DNA of 64,000 bases from Streptomyces sp. BK340 (GCF_007827595.1 NZ_VISR01000038.1:26870-90869), one strand, 5' to 3'. Shown: positions 24,685 through 33,084, numbered from the stretch's first letter. Notes: a model not told the origin generated them from the sequence alone. A program made the numbers and translations.

Positions 24685-25380
24685 ATGGAGAACGCCATGC
24701 AGGGGACCCAGGAGACTCCGCCGAAGCCCGTCACGTACACCCCGACCGGCCGCACCGTGCCGACGCGGTCCGCGCAGAAGGCGTCGTACGACAAGGACGT
24801 GGTGCACGCGATACTCGACGAGGGCTACGTCTGCCACCTCGGCTTCGTCCGCGACGGCGCCCCGGTGGTGCTGCCGACGCTGTACGGCCGGGTCGGCGAG
24901 CGGCTCTACGTGCACGGGTCCACCGGTTCGCGCCCGCTGCGGATGACGGGCGAGGCGGACCCGGGTCTCGCGGTGTGTCTGACGGTCACCCATGTCGACG
25001 CACTGGTGCTGGCCCGCTCCGCCTTCCACCACTCGATCAACTACCGCTCCGTGGTGGTGCACGGCATCGCGCACGAGGTCACCGACCCCGAGGAGCGGCG
25101 GCTGGCCCTGGACGCGCTGGTGGACCAGGTCGTGCCGGGCCGGGCCGCCGACTCCCGGCCCGCGAACAAGAAGGAGCTGGCCGCCACCGCGGTCATCCGC
25201 CTCGACCTGGACGAGGTCTCCGCCAAGATCCGCACCGGCGGCGCGAACGACGAGCCCGAGGACCTGGGCCTGCCGCACTGGGCCGGGGTCGTCCCGCTCC
25301 GCAAGGGCTACGGCACGCCCCTCGACAACGCCGACCTGGCGCCCGGCATCGATGTCCCGGAGTACGTGGCCGGGCTCTGA
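24685..25380 (+). CDS. PPOX-fold FMN-binding split-barrel protein
   Basis: A 231-residue protein of the pyridoxamine oxidase-like family (FMN-binding split barrel). The core is VVHAILDEGYVCHLGFVRDG, PVVLPTLYGRVGERLYVHGS and AFHHSINYRSVVVHG. A C-terminal extension carries LPHWAGVVPLRKGYGTPL. Members of this branch are heme- or flavin-associated, with no proven reaction. It starts right at the MocR-type palindrome. A second ATG (24697) is four codons in. A hairpin follows at 25516. Confidence 0.82.
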   Translation: MENAMQGTQETPPKPVTYTPTGRTVPTRSAQKASYDKDVVHAILDEGYVCHLGFVRDGAPVVLPTLYGRVGERLYVHGSTGSRPLRMTGEADPGLAVCLTVTHVDALVLARSAFHHSINYRSVVVHGIAHEVTDPEERRLALDALVDQVVPGRAADSRPANKKELAATAVIRLDLDEVSAKIRTGGANDEPEDLGLPHWAGVVPLRKGYGTPLDNADLAPGIDVPEYVAGL

Positions 25381-25515
25381 GCGGGGGTTGCAGGGGACCG
25401 GCGCACGGCGGTCGCGCGCCGCGGCGAACACCGGGCCGGCGACCGCGCCGGGCACCGGGAGGGTGCAGGTCACCGCGGTGGGGCACGCGGACCTCGGCTC
25501 CGTGCAGCGCCGTTC

Positions 25516-25538
25516 CACCCGGCACCCCATGCCGGGTG
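25516..25538. terminator. hairpin terminator between PPOX and EamA genes
   Basis: CACCCGGCA and TGCCGGGTG pair perfectly (9 bp) around CCCCA and are followed by CCTTCTTCCC. It lies between convergent genes and could serve both. Confidence 0.65.
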
Positions 25539-25605
25539 CCTTCTTCCCGCAGGCCCGCCTCAGGCGGCCGGGGACGGAAAGGCGAGTGCGTTCACGACCG
25601 GCACG

Positions 25606-26610
25606 CTAGACAGCCGTACCCGGGGCGGACGGTTCCCGCTCCACGCCGCCCTGGGCCACCGGCCCGCCGGAGGCCTTGGCCGGCGTGGAGGACTGGGCGA
25701 TGAACGCACCGAGGAGGACGACGGCACCGCCGACGATCTGCGGCGCCGACAGGTGCTCGCCGAGCAGCACCCAGGCCAGGACGGTCGCGACGACCGCCTC
25801 CAGGCAGGCGACGACACCCGCGACCTGCGGGGACAGCCTCCGCACTGACAGCACACCGGTGATGTAGGCGACGACCGTGGCGACCAGGACGATCCAGCCG
25901 AGCAGGACGAAGGCCGGGACGGCGGTGCCGTCCATGTCCGCGGAGCCGGCCAGCACCGACCAGTCCATGCCCCAGGGACGGGCCAGGACGGTCAGCACGG
26001 CGGCGCCCACGAGCAGGCCGTACGCGATGACGCCGAGCGGGTTCGGCGCCTGGTCGCCCGCCTCGGCGCCCTGGTCGGACAGGACGAAGTAGCCGACCTG
26101 GCAGCAGGCGGCGCCGAGCGCGAGCAGCAGACCGAGCGCGTCGAGGCTCAGCCCCGCCCACACCTCCACCACACAGGCGAGACCGCCCGCCGCGAGGACC
26201 ACGCCGAGCGCGGCGGCGCGCGACACCGGCCGCCGCTGCACGAACCGCACCCAGCCGAGCACGAGCGCCGGTGCCAGGTACTCGATGAGCAGGGCCACCC
26301 CGACGGGTATGCGGGAGAGCGCGGCGAAGTAGCAGGCCTGGGCGCCGGCCACGGCGAGCAGGCCGAAACCGGCGAGCAGCGCGGGGCGGTGGCGCACCAG
26401 GGCACGGTGCCGCACGGCGAACGGCAGCATCACCAGGGCCGCACCCGCGACCCGCAGCCACACCACGTGGAGCGGGTCGAGTCCCGCCTCGATCAGCGGC
26501 TTGGCGGCCGGCCCGGCTCCGCCGAAGGTCAGCGCCGATGCGAGCGCGAGGCCGAGCCCGACGCCCTTGCCGCCGCTGCCCCGGCTGCTCTCAGACGTAT
26601 GCACCGGCAC
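25606..26610 (-). CDS. EamA-family transporter
   Basis: About 334 residues, ten membrane segments in two EamA repeats. ASALTFGGAGPAAKPLIEAG and AGFGLLAVAGAQACYFAALS mark repeat 1; VAYITGVLSVRRLSPQVAGV and AWVLLGEHLSAPQIVGGAVVL mark repeat 2, shown here in short pieces of the full stretch. It is a presumed exporter of amino acids or other small metabolites. The start is either GTG 26610 or GTG 26604; both sit in a weak context. It lies just downstream of the Clp-N gene, 94 bases apart, same strand, so they may share a transcript. Confidence 0.85.
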   Translation of the reverse strand: MPVHTSESSRGSGGKGVGLGLALASALTFGGAGPAAKPLIEAGLDPLHVVWLRVAGAALVMLPFAVRHRALVRHRPALLAGFGLLAVAGAQACYFAALSRIPVGVALLIEYLAPALVLGWVRFVQRRPVSRAAALGVVLAAGGLACVVEVWAGLSLDALGLLLALGAACCQVGYFVLSDQGAEAGDQAPNPLGVIAYGLLVGAAVLTVLARPWGMDWSVLAGSADMDGTAVPAFVLLGWIVLVATVVAYITGVLSVRRLSPQVAGVVACLEAVVATVLAWVLLGEHLSAPQIVGGAVVLLGAFIAQSSTPAKASGGPVAQGGVEREPSAPGTAV

Positions 26611-26704
26611 ATGATGACAGGCGCTGACATGAGCGTCATCCCCGTTGACACCTGTCTCAGGGGATGGACTTTCCCGGGGGTCGGCCGGGCGCCGGTGCGA
26701 CGGC

Positions 26705-27286
26705 TCAGCAGGCCGCCTCGCCCTCGCCGGCGCACTCCCCCGTGCGGGCCTCGATCCGGGCCCGCAGGTCACGTGCGGGGACACCGGCGCGCTCCAGGAC
26801 CACGACGGCCCGGGACTCCGGGTCCACCACCAGCGCGGCCAGCAGGTCGGTGCCGCCCGCGCGGGTCTCGCCGCGCTGCCGGGCGCGCCGGCGGGCGTCC
26901 ACCATGGCGGCGGCCGCGACGGGCGACCAGCCGCCCGAATCCTTGGCTTCGCCGCCGTACAGGGCGGGGTCCGGTACGACCGCGATCGCGCCGGAGTCCT
27001 CCACACCGCTCTGCCAGCGCAGCCCGTAGCCGATGCTGCGCTGCACGAGGTAACCGAGCAGCCGGGCGAGTTGCGGGGCGTCGCCGACGGCGACGCGGGC
27101 CTCGGGGTCGGACTCCAGGAGGGAGTGGAGCAGATGGGCGGTGTCGATCTGCCGGTCCCCGTCCCGCAGGGCCCTGCGACGGGCGCCGGCGACCACCGCC
27201 GCCAGCTCGGCGCTGAGCCCGGCGCCGTCGTCCACGGGCAGGCCGCCCTGGCCATGGGCGGATTGACGGGCTATACGGTGTTGCAC
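26705..27286 (-). CDS. Clp N-terminal domain protein
   Basis: A 193-residue stand-alone Clp N-domain protein without an ATPase. Two N-domain-like helical repeats are visible: AELAAVVAGARRRALRDGD / HLLHSLLESDPEARVAVG, then VAAAAMVDARRRARQRGE / LLAALVVDPESRAVVVLER. Similar proteins are common in Streptomyces and may be adaptors or competitors for ClpC substrates. The GTG at 27286 is the likely start (MQHRIARQSAHGQ). It faces a possible short gene on the other strand. Confidence 0.78.
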   Translation of the reverse strand: MQHRIARQSAHGQGGLPVDDGAGLSAELAAVVAGARRRALRDGDRQIDTAHLLHSLLESDPEARVAVGDAPQLARLLGYLVQRSIGYGLRWQSGVEDSGAIAVVPDPALYGGEAKDSGGWSPVAAAAMVDARRRARQRGETRAGGTDLLAALVVDPESRAVVVLERAGVPARDLRARIEARTGECAGEGEAAC

Positions 27287-27487
27287 ACCTCTACCCCATC
27301 AGCATCAGCGGGCCGGGGCATCCGCGAGGGGAACCATTTCCGCGTCCCGCAGGGAGTGGACGTCACCGGCCGGAATCTCATCCTTACGGAGGAGATCAGG
27401 CCGCTCCTGGCCGACGCGGTGGTGATGCCGCGCGTGCGGTGCTACAGCGCTACGGTGATGCGCGTCCCCGGGGAACACAATTTCTGA
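27278..27487 (+). CDS. possible short protein, unknown
   Basis: A 69-codon plus-strand frame from GTG 27278 to a stop at 27487 keeps strong third-position G/C. Residues such as EGNHFRVPQGVDVTGR, LTEEIRPLLADAVVMPR and YSATVMRVPGEHN look protein-like. There is no ribosome binding site, and its start overlaps the start of the divergent Clp-N gene. A frame on the opposite strand is also open here. I do not recognise a family; it could be a real small protein or chance. Confidence 0.3.
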   Translation: MLHTSTPSASAGRGIREGNHFRVPQGVDVTGRNLILTEEIRPLLADAVVMPRVRCYSATVMRVPGEHNF

Positions 27488-27565
27488 CGGTTCATCAGTA
27501 TTGAATGTTCGAGGGCCTGAGGCTACGTTCCGCGACACCGAAGCCCGAGACGAAGGGGTGGTCGC

Positions 27566-27994
27566 ATGGCCGAAGTCAGCGCCGAGGCACGCATCCAGGC
27601 ACCGGCCGAGAAGGTGTGGACCCAGCTCACCGACTGGCCGGCGTACGGCGAGTGGAACGCGACGCACACCAGCTTCCCCAAGGGCGGGCCCGAGACACTG
27701 GCGGTGGGCGGGACGTTCCAGGAGAACATGAAGCTGATGGGCTTTCCGGCGGAGGTCGACTGGACCATCGAGGAGCTCGAGCCGGCGCGGGTGTTCGCCA
27801 TCCGCGGCAAGGGCCCGATGGCCGTCACCGTGGCCACCCGCTACACGCTCACCCCCGACGGCGACGCCACGACGGTCCGCATCGACGGCGAGTTCACCGG
27901 CGCCGCGGTGTCGCTGATGGCGGGCAAGCTCAAGGACTCGGCGACGGCCGCCCTGAACGAGTCGCTGCGCAAGCTCGGCGGACTGGTGACCTGA
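27566..27994 (+). CDS. SRPBCC-family (polyketide cyclase/CoxG-like) protein
   Basis: A 142-residue START/Bet v1-fold protein. SAEARIQAPAEKVWTQLTDW at residues 4-23 is the hallmark N-terminal strand-helix, followed by EWNATHTSFPKGGPETLAVG and the C-terminal helix AGKLKDSATAALNESLRKLG. Members bind hydrophobic ligands in a deep cavity. AAGGGGTGG lies before the ATG. It ends at the bidirectional hairpin before the PadR gene. Confidence 0.85.
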   Translation: MAEVSAEARIQAPAEKVWTQLTDWPAYGEWNATHTSFPKGGPETLAVGGTFQENMKLMGFPAEVDWTIEELEPARVFAIRGKGPMAVTVATRYTLTPDGDATTVRIDGEFTGAAVSLMAGKLKDSATAALNESLRKLGGLVT

Positions 27995-28030
27995 ACCCGG
28001 TCCCGGTCCCGGTCCCGGACACGGACACGG

Positions 28031-28065
28031 GACGGCGCCCCGCGGAGTCTCCACGGGGCGCCGTC
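28031..28065. terminator. bidirectional hairpin between SRPBCC and PadR genes
   Basis: GACGGCGCCCCG and CGGGGCGCCGTC pair perfectly over 12 bp. It is located between two convergent genes, 37 bases after one stop and 20 after the other. A short GGTCCC tandem repeat precedes it. Confidence 0.75.
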
Positions 28066-28084
28066 CGCCGGCACTCCTCAGTCC

Positions 28085-28711
28085 TCAGTCCTCGTCGGCG
28101 AGGATGAGGTACAGCTTCTTGCGGGCGTCGTTGACGACGGCCAGCGCCTTCTCGCGCTGCTCCTTGGTGCCGGTGTTCCAGACCTGCCCGAAGGCCTGCA
28201 TCAGACCGATGCCGGCCTGCCGGATCTCGCCGAGTGCCTCGAAGTCGACCCCGCGCGAGGCCTCCTCCCAGGGAGCCTCCGGACCTTCGTCGGCTGCGGC
28301 GCGGCCGCTCTCGGTCAGGGCGAAGAGCTTCTTGCCGCCCTCGCTCTCGCTGGCGATCAGACCCTCGTCCTCCAGCAGCTGGAGGGTGGGGTAGACCGAG
28401 CCGGGGCTGGGCTTCCACGCACCGCCGCTGCGCTCGGCGATCTCCTGGATCATCTCGTAGCCGTGCATGGGCCGGTCCTTGAGCAGGGCCAGGATCGAGG
28501 CGCGCACGTCACCGCGCCGCGCCCTCCCCCTCGGACCGCCCCGCCCTCGAGGCCCCCAGGGCCCCGGCCCGAAGCCGGGCCCGAACCCGGGACCGCCCGG
28601 ACCGAAGGGACCGAAGGCACCCCGGCGCCCTTCGGATCCACCGCGCCCGCCCCAGCCGCGCCGGCCCGGGCCGTCCTGACGATGTCCACGCTCGAATCCG
28701 TGGGTACGCAT
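28085..28711 (-). CDS. PadR-family transcriptional regulator
   Basis: A 208-residue PadR-type repressor. A Gly/Pro/Arg-rich tail of about 65 residues precedes the winged helix at 70-140: RASILALLKDRPMHGYEMIQE, then SPGSVYPTLQLLEDEGLI and the wing with KKLFALTESGR. The C-terminal helical region should make the dimer. The glycine-rich N-terminus is unusual for the family but common in Streptomyces homologues. The ATG at 28711 is chosen. Palindromes at 28777-28795 upstream are probably its own operator. Confidence 0.9.
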   Translation of the reverse strand: MRTHGFERGHRQDGPGRRGWGGRGGSEGRRGAFGPFGPGGPGFGPGFGPGPWGPRGRGGPRGRARRGDVRASILALLKDRPMHGYEMIQEIAERSGGAWKPSPGSVYPTLQLLEDEGLIASESEGGKKLFALTESGRAAADEGPEAPWEEASRGVDFEALGEIRQAGIGLMQAFGQVWNTGTKEQREKALAVVNDARKKLYLILADED

Positions 28712-28776
28712 CGCGATCACTCCATTCCATCGTTGATCAGTCACGTATCGATCGCGTTCCTTACGCGATGCCTCAA

Positions 28777-28795
28777 CGATATATCGGTACCGATA
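28777..28795. promoter_or_regulatory. overlapping palindromes upstream of PadR gene
   Basis: CGATATATCG (28777-28786) is a perfect 10-base palindrome, overlapped by TATCGGTACCGATA (28782-28795), a perfect 14-base palindrome. GTATCGATCGC follows towards the gene. These AT-richer repeated elements lie 66-84 bases upstream of the PadR start and are typical of a PadR autoregulatory site. Confidence 0.6.
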
Positions 28796-28844
28796 GCGTG
28801 GCAAGCCCCTTCCCGGGGATGGCTCCCGGATCGTCCCGGTGGGC

Positions 28845-29210
28845 TCAGGCGTCGGCGCCGGCCGCCCGCAGGGGGCAGTCCGTGCCGACGCGGGAGGTGA
28901 GATCGGCTCGCAGGGCCGCGAGTTCGGACATGCGGGTGTCGATGATGCGGATCTTGTCGGCGAGGAGCGCGGACAACGCCTCGGCGCTGTCCGGGGCGTC
29001 GCGCAGGTCCGCGCCGTGCCGGGCGATCTCCGCGAGCGTGAAGCCGAGGGTCTGTGCGGTGCGGACGTAGTGCAGCCAGCTCACCGTCTCGGGCGGGAAG
29101 TCGCGGTAGCCGTTGGACAGGCGGCGGCCCTCGATCAGCCCGATCCGCTCGTAGAACCGAACGGTGTCCTTGGACAGGCCCGCCTGTGCGGCCAGTTCTC
29201 CGATGCGCAT
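28845..29210 (-). CDS. MerR-family transcriptional regulator
   Basis: A 121-residue MerR-type regulator. The HTH is MRIGELAAQAGLSKDTVRFYER at residues 1-22, followed by the wing GRRLSNGYRDFPPETV, a coiled-coil dimer helix and only one Cys near the C-terminus (GTDCPL). The short effector region with a single Cys argues against a classic metal-binding type. It is divergent from a small membrane protein whose promoter has the stretched 19-base spacer that MerR proteins untwist. Confidence 0.9.
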   Translation of the reverse strand: MRIGELAAQAGLSKDTVRFYERIGLIEGRRLSNGYRDFPPETVSWLHYVRTAQTLGFTLAEIARHGADLRDAPDSAEALSALLADKIRIIDTRMSELAALRADLTSRVGTDCPLRAAGADA

Positions 29211-29233
29211 GGCTCCCCCGCCGCTCCCCGGAC

Positions 29234-29264
29234 TTGACCTTGGAGCGTACTCCGCTGTTTAGCG
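29234..29264 (+). promoter_or_regulatory. MerR-type promoter with 19-base spacer
   Basis: TTGACC (29234-29239) and TTAGCG (29259-29264) are separated by 19 bases. The spacer holds TTGGAGCGTACTCCGCT, with the symmetric GGAG/CTCC core. This is the standard architecture of MerR-activated promoters. It drives the plus-strand membrane protein; the MerR gene starts 24 bases away on the other strand. Confidence 0.7.
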
Positions 29265-29303
29265 TGAGCCGCGGCAGAGACGGACCCGCCCGAGGAGTTC
29301 TCC

Positions 29304-29750
29304 GTGATCCCGTTCCCCGTACCCCACCGCCCCGCCTACCTCCGCCTCGTGCGGGCCAGCGGCTGGTACGACCTGCTCGTCACCGCCGGCTTCGCCACGC
29401 CGTGGACGTACGCGCTGGTGCACGACCTGCTGGCGAAAGCGGGGGACGCCGCCGGACTGGGTGCCTTCCCGGCACTCGACCCGATGCAGATCCTGTACGC
29501 CAACCTGATGGGCTCGGTCGTGGTGATCTGGTCCGTCCTGCGGATCGTACGGCCGCTGCCGCTGCACGGGCTGCTGGACGGTGTCGCGCGCACGCTGTTC
29601 GCCCTGTGGCAGGCGTACGCACTGGCGCACGGCGGTCCGCCGGTGCTGTGGCCGTTCCTGGTCGTGGAGGTGGCGTTCGGCGTCGCCCAGCTCGCCCCGT
29701 GGGCCACGGCCGGCCGTGCCACCGGCGCGAAGTCGGTCCAGGGTTCGTGA
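29304..29750 (+). CDS. small membrane protein of unknown function
   Basis: 148 residues with four membrane segments: the LVTAGFATPWTYALVHDLL region, MQILYANLMGSVVVIWSVLR, LLDGVARTLFALWQAYALA and VLWPFLVVEVAFGVAQLAPW, each given only in part. The layout resembles DoxX-like or TMEM-type small carriers but I cannot assign a family. It is under a MerR-type promoter and probably induced by the ligand of the divergent MerR protein. The GTG at 29304 is the first in-frame start. Confidence 0.7.
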   Translation: MIPFPVPHRPAYLRLVRASGWYDLLVTAGFATPWTYALVHDLLAKAGDAAGLGAFPALDPMQILYANLMGSVVVIWSVLRIVRPLPLHGLLDGVARTLFALWQAYALAHGGPPVLWPFLVVEVAFGVAQLAPWATAGRATGAKSVQGS

Positions 29751-29795
29751 ATTGGCCTTGGTCCCGCGGCTTCCCGCGCCCCTAGCGTCGGGGCC

Positions 29796-30611
29796 ATGCG
29801 CATCCGAATCGTCGACGCCTTCACCGACCGCCCCTTCGCCGGCAACCCTGCCGGAGTCCTGATCCTGGACGACGTCTTCCCGGACGACGACTGGCTCCGG
29901 AAGGTCGCCCTGGAGGTCAACCACGCCGAGACGGCGTTCGCGCACCGGCTGCCCGAGGGCGGCCACGCGGACTGGGCGCTGCGCTGGTTCACGCCCCTCA
30001 CCGAGGTCGCGATGTGCGGGCACGCCACCCTCGCCACCGCCCATGTCCTGTACACCACCCGCGCCCACGAGGGACCGGTGCGGTTCGCCACCCGCAGCGG
30101 GGTGCTCATCGCCACGCCCAGTGCGGACGGCTCGATCACCCTGGACTTCCCGACCGCCCCGCTCACCCCGGTCGAGGTCCCGGCCGCGCTCGCCGGGGCG
30201 CTCGGCGCCGAGCCGGCCGGTGCCCACGACACCGGCCCCGACGTCGGCGACCTGCTGGTGGAGCTGGCCGACGAACGTACGGTCCGCGGACTCGCACCGG
30301 ACTTCAAGGCCCTCGCGGCCCACTCCTCGCGCGGCATCATCGCCACCGCGCTCGCCGACGACCCGTCCCTCGGCTACGACTACGTGTCCCGCTGCTTCTT
30401 CCCGAACCTCGGCATCGACGAGGACCCGGTCACCGGCAGCGCGCACACCTCGCTCGCCCCGCACTGGTCCGCCCGCCTCGGCCGGGACGACCTCACCGGT
30501 CTGCAGGCCTCCCGCCGCACCGGCCTGGTCCGCACCGGGCTGCGCGGCGACCGCACCCTGCTCACCGGCAGCGCGGTCACGGTGATCGAAGGAGAACTGC
30601 TCGGCTCCTAG
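29796..30611 (+). CDS. PhzF-family isomerase-like protein
   Basis: A 271-residue protein of the PhzF/DapF-like fold. The catalytic Glu45 is in VNHAETAF, GNPAGV lies near the start, and CGHATLA and GIDEDPVTGSAH are the other family motifs. It should isomerise a small acid; no phenazine genes are nearby, so it belongs to the large group of PhzF homologues of unknown substrate. TAGCGT at 29783-29788 lies 7 bases before the ATG, giving a likely leaderless transcript. Confidence 0.9.
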   Translation: MRIRIVDAFTDRPFAGNPAGVLILDDVFPDDDWLRKVALEVNHAETAFAHRLPEGGHADWALRWFTPLTEVAMCGHATLATAHVLYTTRAHEGPVRFATRSGVLIATPSADGSITLDFPTAPLTPVEVPAALAGALGAEPAGAHDTGPDVGDLLVELADERTVRGLAPDFKALAAHSSRGIIATALADDPSLGYDYVSRCFFPNLGIDEDPVTGSAHTSLAPHWSARLGRDDLTGLQASRRTGLVRTGLRGDRTLLTGSAVTVIEGELLGS

Positions 30612-30670
30612 GCCTAGTCCGGCAATTCTCTTCGTCCGCCTGCGGGGACGGGCGGGAACCCGGACGGTCC

Positions 30671-31471
30671 CTAGGCCGTGGGCAGCCAGCCCACCCTGCC
30701 CGCGAGCAGGGCGTAGCCGACGAAGGCGCCGATGTCGAGCAGTGAGTGCGCGACGACCAGCGGGCCGACCCGGCCCCAGCGGCGGTAGAGCCAGACGAAG
30801 ACCACGCCCATGACCATGTTGCCGATGAAGCCGCCGATGCCCTGGTAGAGGTGGTACGAGCCGCGCAGGACCGCGCTGGCCACCAGTGCGGTGCCCGGGG
30901 TCCAGCCCAACTGCCCCAGTCTGCGCAGCAGATAGCCGACGACGATGACCTCTTCGAGGATCGCGTTCTGCAGTGCGGACAGGATCAGCACCGGGTACTT
31001 CCACCACACGTCGGGCAGCGCCTCGGGCACCACCGTGAGGTTGAAGCCGAGACCGCGGGCGGCCAGGTAGAAGGCGATGCCGGTGCTTCCGATCACGGCC
31101 GCGACACCCGCACCCCGGCCGAGGTCGGGCCAGGGGCGGGTGCGGTCGAAGCCCAGCGTGCGCATGCTCTCGCCCTCGCGCAGCAGCAGATGGGCGACCA
31201 GGGCCACGGGAACCAGCGCGCTGGCGATGCCGAAGAGCTGCCAGGCGAGGTCGAGCCAGGGGCGGCCGGGTGCGGCCGAGGCGTTGAGGGTGGCCGCCTG
31301 CTCCTTGAGCCCGCCCGGTTTGGTGACCGACCCGACGAAGCTGATCAGCGCGGACACCCCGCTCGCGCCCAGCGAGAGCGCCAGGACGAGCAGTGTCTCG
31401 TCGCGGAGGATCCGCCGCGAGAACCGCTCCCGCGGGTACGCCTCGGCCACCGGGTCAGCCTCCACGTGCAC
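30671..31471 (-). CDS. CPBP-family intramembrane metalloprotease
   Basis: A 266-residue membrane protein of the CAAX/Abi (CPBP) family. The motif-1 pair is EEVIVVGYLLRR (EExxxR-like), motif 2 is LRGSYHLYQG with a His, and the final His is in AHSLLDIGAF. About eight membrane helices are present. Members cleave or process small membrane peptides, and some give bacteriocin self-immunity. No peptide gene or cluster is nearby, so the client is unknown. Confidence 0.85.
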   Translation of the reverse strand: MHVEADPVAEAYPRERFSRRILRDETLLVLALSLGASGVSALISFVGSVTKPGGLKEQAATLNASAAPGRPWLDLAWQLFGIASALVPVALVAHLLLREGESMRTLGFDRTRPWPDLGRGAGVAAVIGSTGIAFYLAARGLGFNLTVVPEALPDVWWKYPVLILSALQNAILEEVIVVGYLLRRLGQLGWTPGTALVASAVLRGSYHLYQGIGGFIGNMVMGVVFVWLYRRWGRVGPLVVAHSLLDIGAFVGYALLAGRVGWLPTA

Positions 31472-31566
31472 TCCTGCCTTCGGTCCGGTCGTGCGAGGTC
31501 ACAGCATGCCGGATCGGCCTGTGGAGTGCGTGCCCGGGCAGGGCTTTCCCGGTGGACCGACCGCCC

Positions 31567-33084
31567 TCAGCCGAGCGGCACCGGATCGGGCAGGCCGACG
31601 GGCCAGGTGTGCACCGGGTCCCCCGCGTGCATCAGCTCGGCATAGCGCCGGGTCGTCGCGGCGAGGGCCGCCTCGCGGCCGCGTCCCTGTTCCAGGGCCC
31701 GGTGGAAGGTGGCCGCCTGCCAGGAGGCCCCGTTGACCCGGCGCCGGCACCGCTCCTCGATGACGCCGAGGTAGAAGTCCCGGTCGGCGGCCTCCAGGCC
31801 CCACGCGTCCAGGCCCGCCGAGGCCAGCGGCAGCAGCTCGTCACGCACCAGGGTGACCGCGTCGACCTCGCCGGTGCCGCCGTAGCGTCCCCGCCGCGGC
31901 CACATGAAGCGCGCGTCGATGCCGTAGCGGCACGCCGCGTCGAAGTTGGCCTCGGCCACCGCGAAGGGGAGCCGGGTCCACAACGGCCTGGACTCCTCGG
32001 CGAGGGCGCGCACCAGGCCGTAGTAGAAGGCCGCGTTGGCGATCACGTCGGTGACGGTCGGCCCGGCCGGCAGCACCCGGTTCTCCACGCGCAGGTGCGG
32101 CACGCCGTTCGCGATGTCGTAGACGGGCCGGTTCCAGCGGTAGATCGTGCCGTTGTGCAGGACGAGTTCGGCCAGCCGGGGTACGCCGCCGGCGTCCAGG
32201 ACCTCCAGCGGCTCCTCCGCGTCACAGATCGGCAGCAGGGGCGGGAAGAACCGCAGGTTCTCCTCGAACAGGTCGTAGACGGAGGAGATCCAGCGTTCAC
32301 CGAACCAGATGCGCGGCCGCACCCCCTGGACCTGGAGTTCCGGCGGGCGGGTGTCGGTGGCCTGCAGGAACAGCGGCACCCGGGACTCGCGCCACAGCTC
32401 GTGCCCGAACAGGAAGGGCGAGTTGGCGCCGACGGCGATCTGCGCGGCCGACGCCACCTGCGCCGCGTTCCACACATCGGCGAAGCGGGCCGGGGTGACC
32501 TGGAGGTGCAGCTGGACGGAGGTGCACGCGGCCTCCGGGGCGATGGACTTGGAGGTGCGGGTCAGATGCTCGACCCCCTCGATGTCGAGGACGAAGTCCT
32601 CGCCCCGGGCGGCCACGATCTGATCGTTGAGCAGGGTGTACCGATCCGCCTCGGAGAGGTTGGCGGAGACCACGTCGTCGGGCTCGAGCGTGGGCAGAAT
32701 GCCGATCATCACGATCCCGGCGTCCACCTCGCCGGCCTTCCGGTCGGCGTACGCCAGGGAGGTGCGCAGTTCCTCGGCGAGCCGGTCGAATACCCGGCCG
32801 CCCAACCGGTGTGGGGCTATGTTCACCTCCAGGTTGAACCTGGCGAGTTCTGTTTGGAAATCGCGACTCGCGATGCGCTCCAGCACCTGCCCGTTCAGCA
32901 TTTTAGGCATGCCGTCGGGGCCGGCCAGATTCAATTCGATCTCCACACCCATGAGATTCTTGGGGCGGTCGAACCGCTTCTCGACCAGCAGCCGCTCCAG
33001 TCCCGCCAGACACTTTTGGAGCTTTTCGCGGTAGCGCTGGCGATCGGACAGGTCGAACTGCCCTGCCACGACCTTCTCCCCCAT
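31567..33084 (-). CDS. GCS2-family glutamate-cysteine ligase-like protein
   Basis: A 505-residue protein of the GCS2 glutamate-cysteine ligase superfamily. VEIELNLAGPDGMPK near residue 45 supplies the ATP/metal acidic strand. HRLGGRVFDRL, SVQLHLQVTPARFADVW and RVENRVLPAGPTVTDVIANA follow. It should form a gamma-glutamyl amide bond with ATP. In actinobacteria the family includes EgtA of ergothioneine synthesis, but no other egt gene is adjacent, and this length exceeds EgtA. The ATG at 33084 follows GAGGAGG at good spacing. Confidence 0.82.
   Translation of the reverse strand: MGEKVVAGQFDLSDRQRYREKLQKCLAGLERLLVEKRFDRPKNLMGVEIELNLAGPDGMPKMLNGQVLERIASRDFQTELARFNLEVNIAPHRLGGRVFDRLAEELRTSLAYADRKAGEVDAGIVMIGILPTLEPDDVVSANLSEADRYTLLNDQIVAARGEDFVLDIEGVEHLTRTSKSIAPEAACTSVQLHLQVTPARFADVWNAAQVASAAQIAVGANSPFLFGHELWRESRVPLFLQATDTRPPELQVQGVRPRIWFGERWISSVYDLFEENLRFFPPLLPICDAEEPLEVLDAGGVPRLAELVLHNGTIYRWNRPVYDIANGVPHLRVENRVLPAGPTVTDVIANAAFYYGLVRALAEESRPLWTRLPFAVAEANFDAACRYGIDARFMWPRRGRYGGTGEVDAVTLVRDELLPLASAGLDAWGLEAADRDFYLGVIEERCRRRVNGASWQAATFHRALEQGRGREAALAATTRRYAELMHAGDPVHTWPVGLPDPVPLG

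Noticed and set aside
27305..28054. A 249-codon minus-strand frame over the SRPBCC gene
   Set aside because: It is antisense to a protein with a clear Bet v1-fold signature and has no start context of its own.
29796..30611. Phenazine biosynthesis
   Set aside because: Only a PhzF homologue is present; no other phz gene is near, and most PhzF-like proteins are not involved in phenazines.
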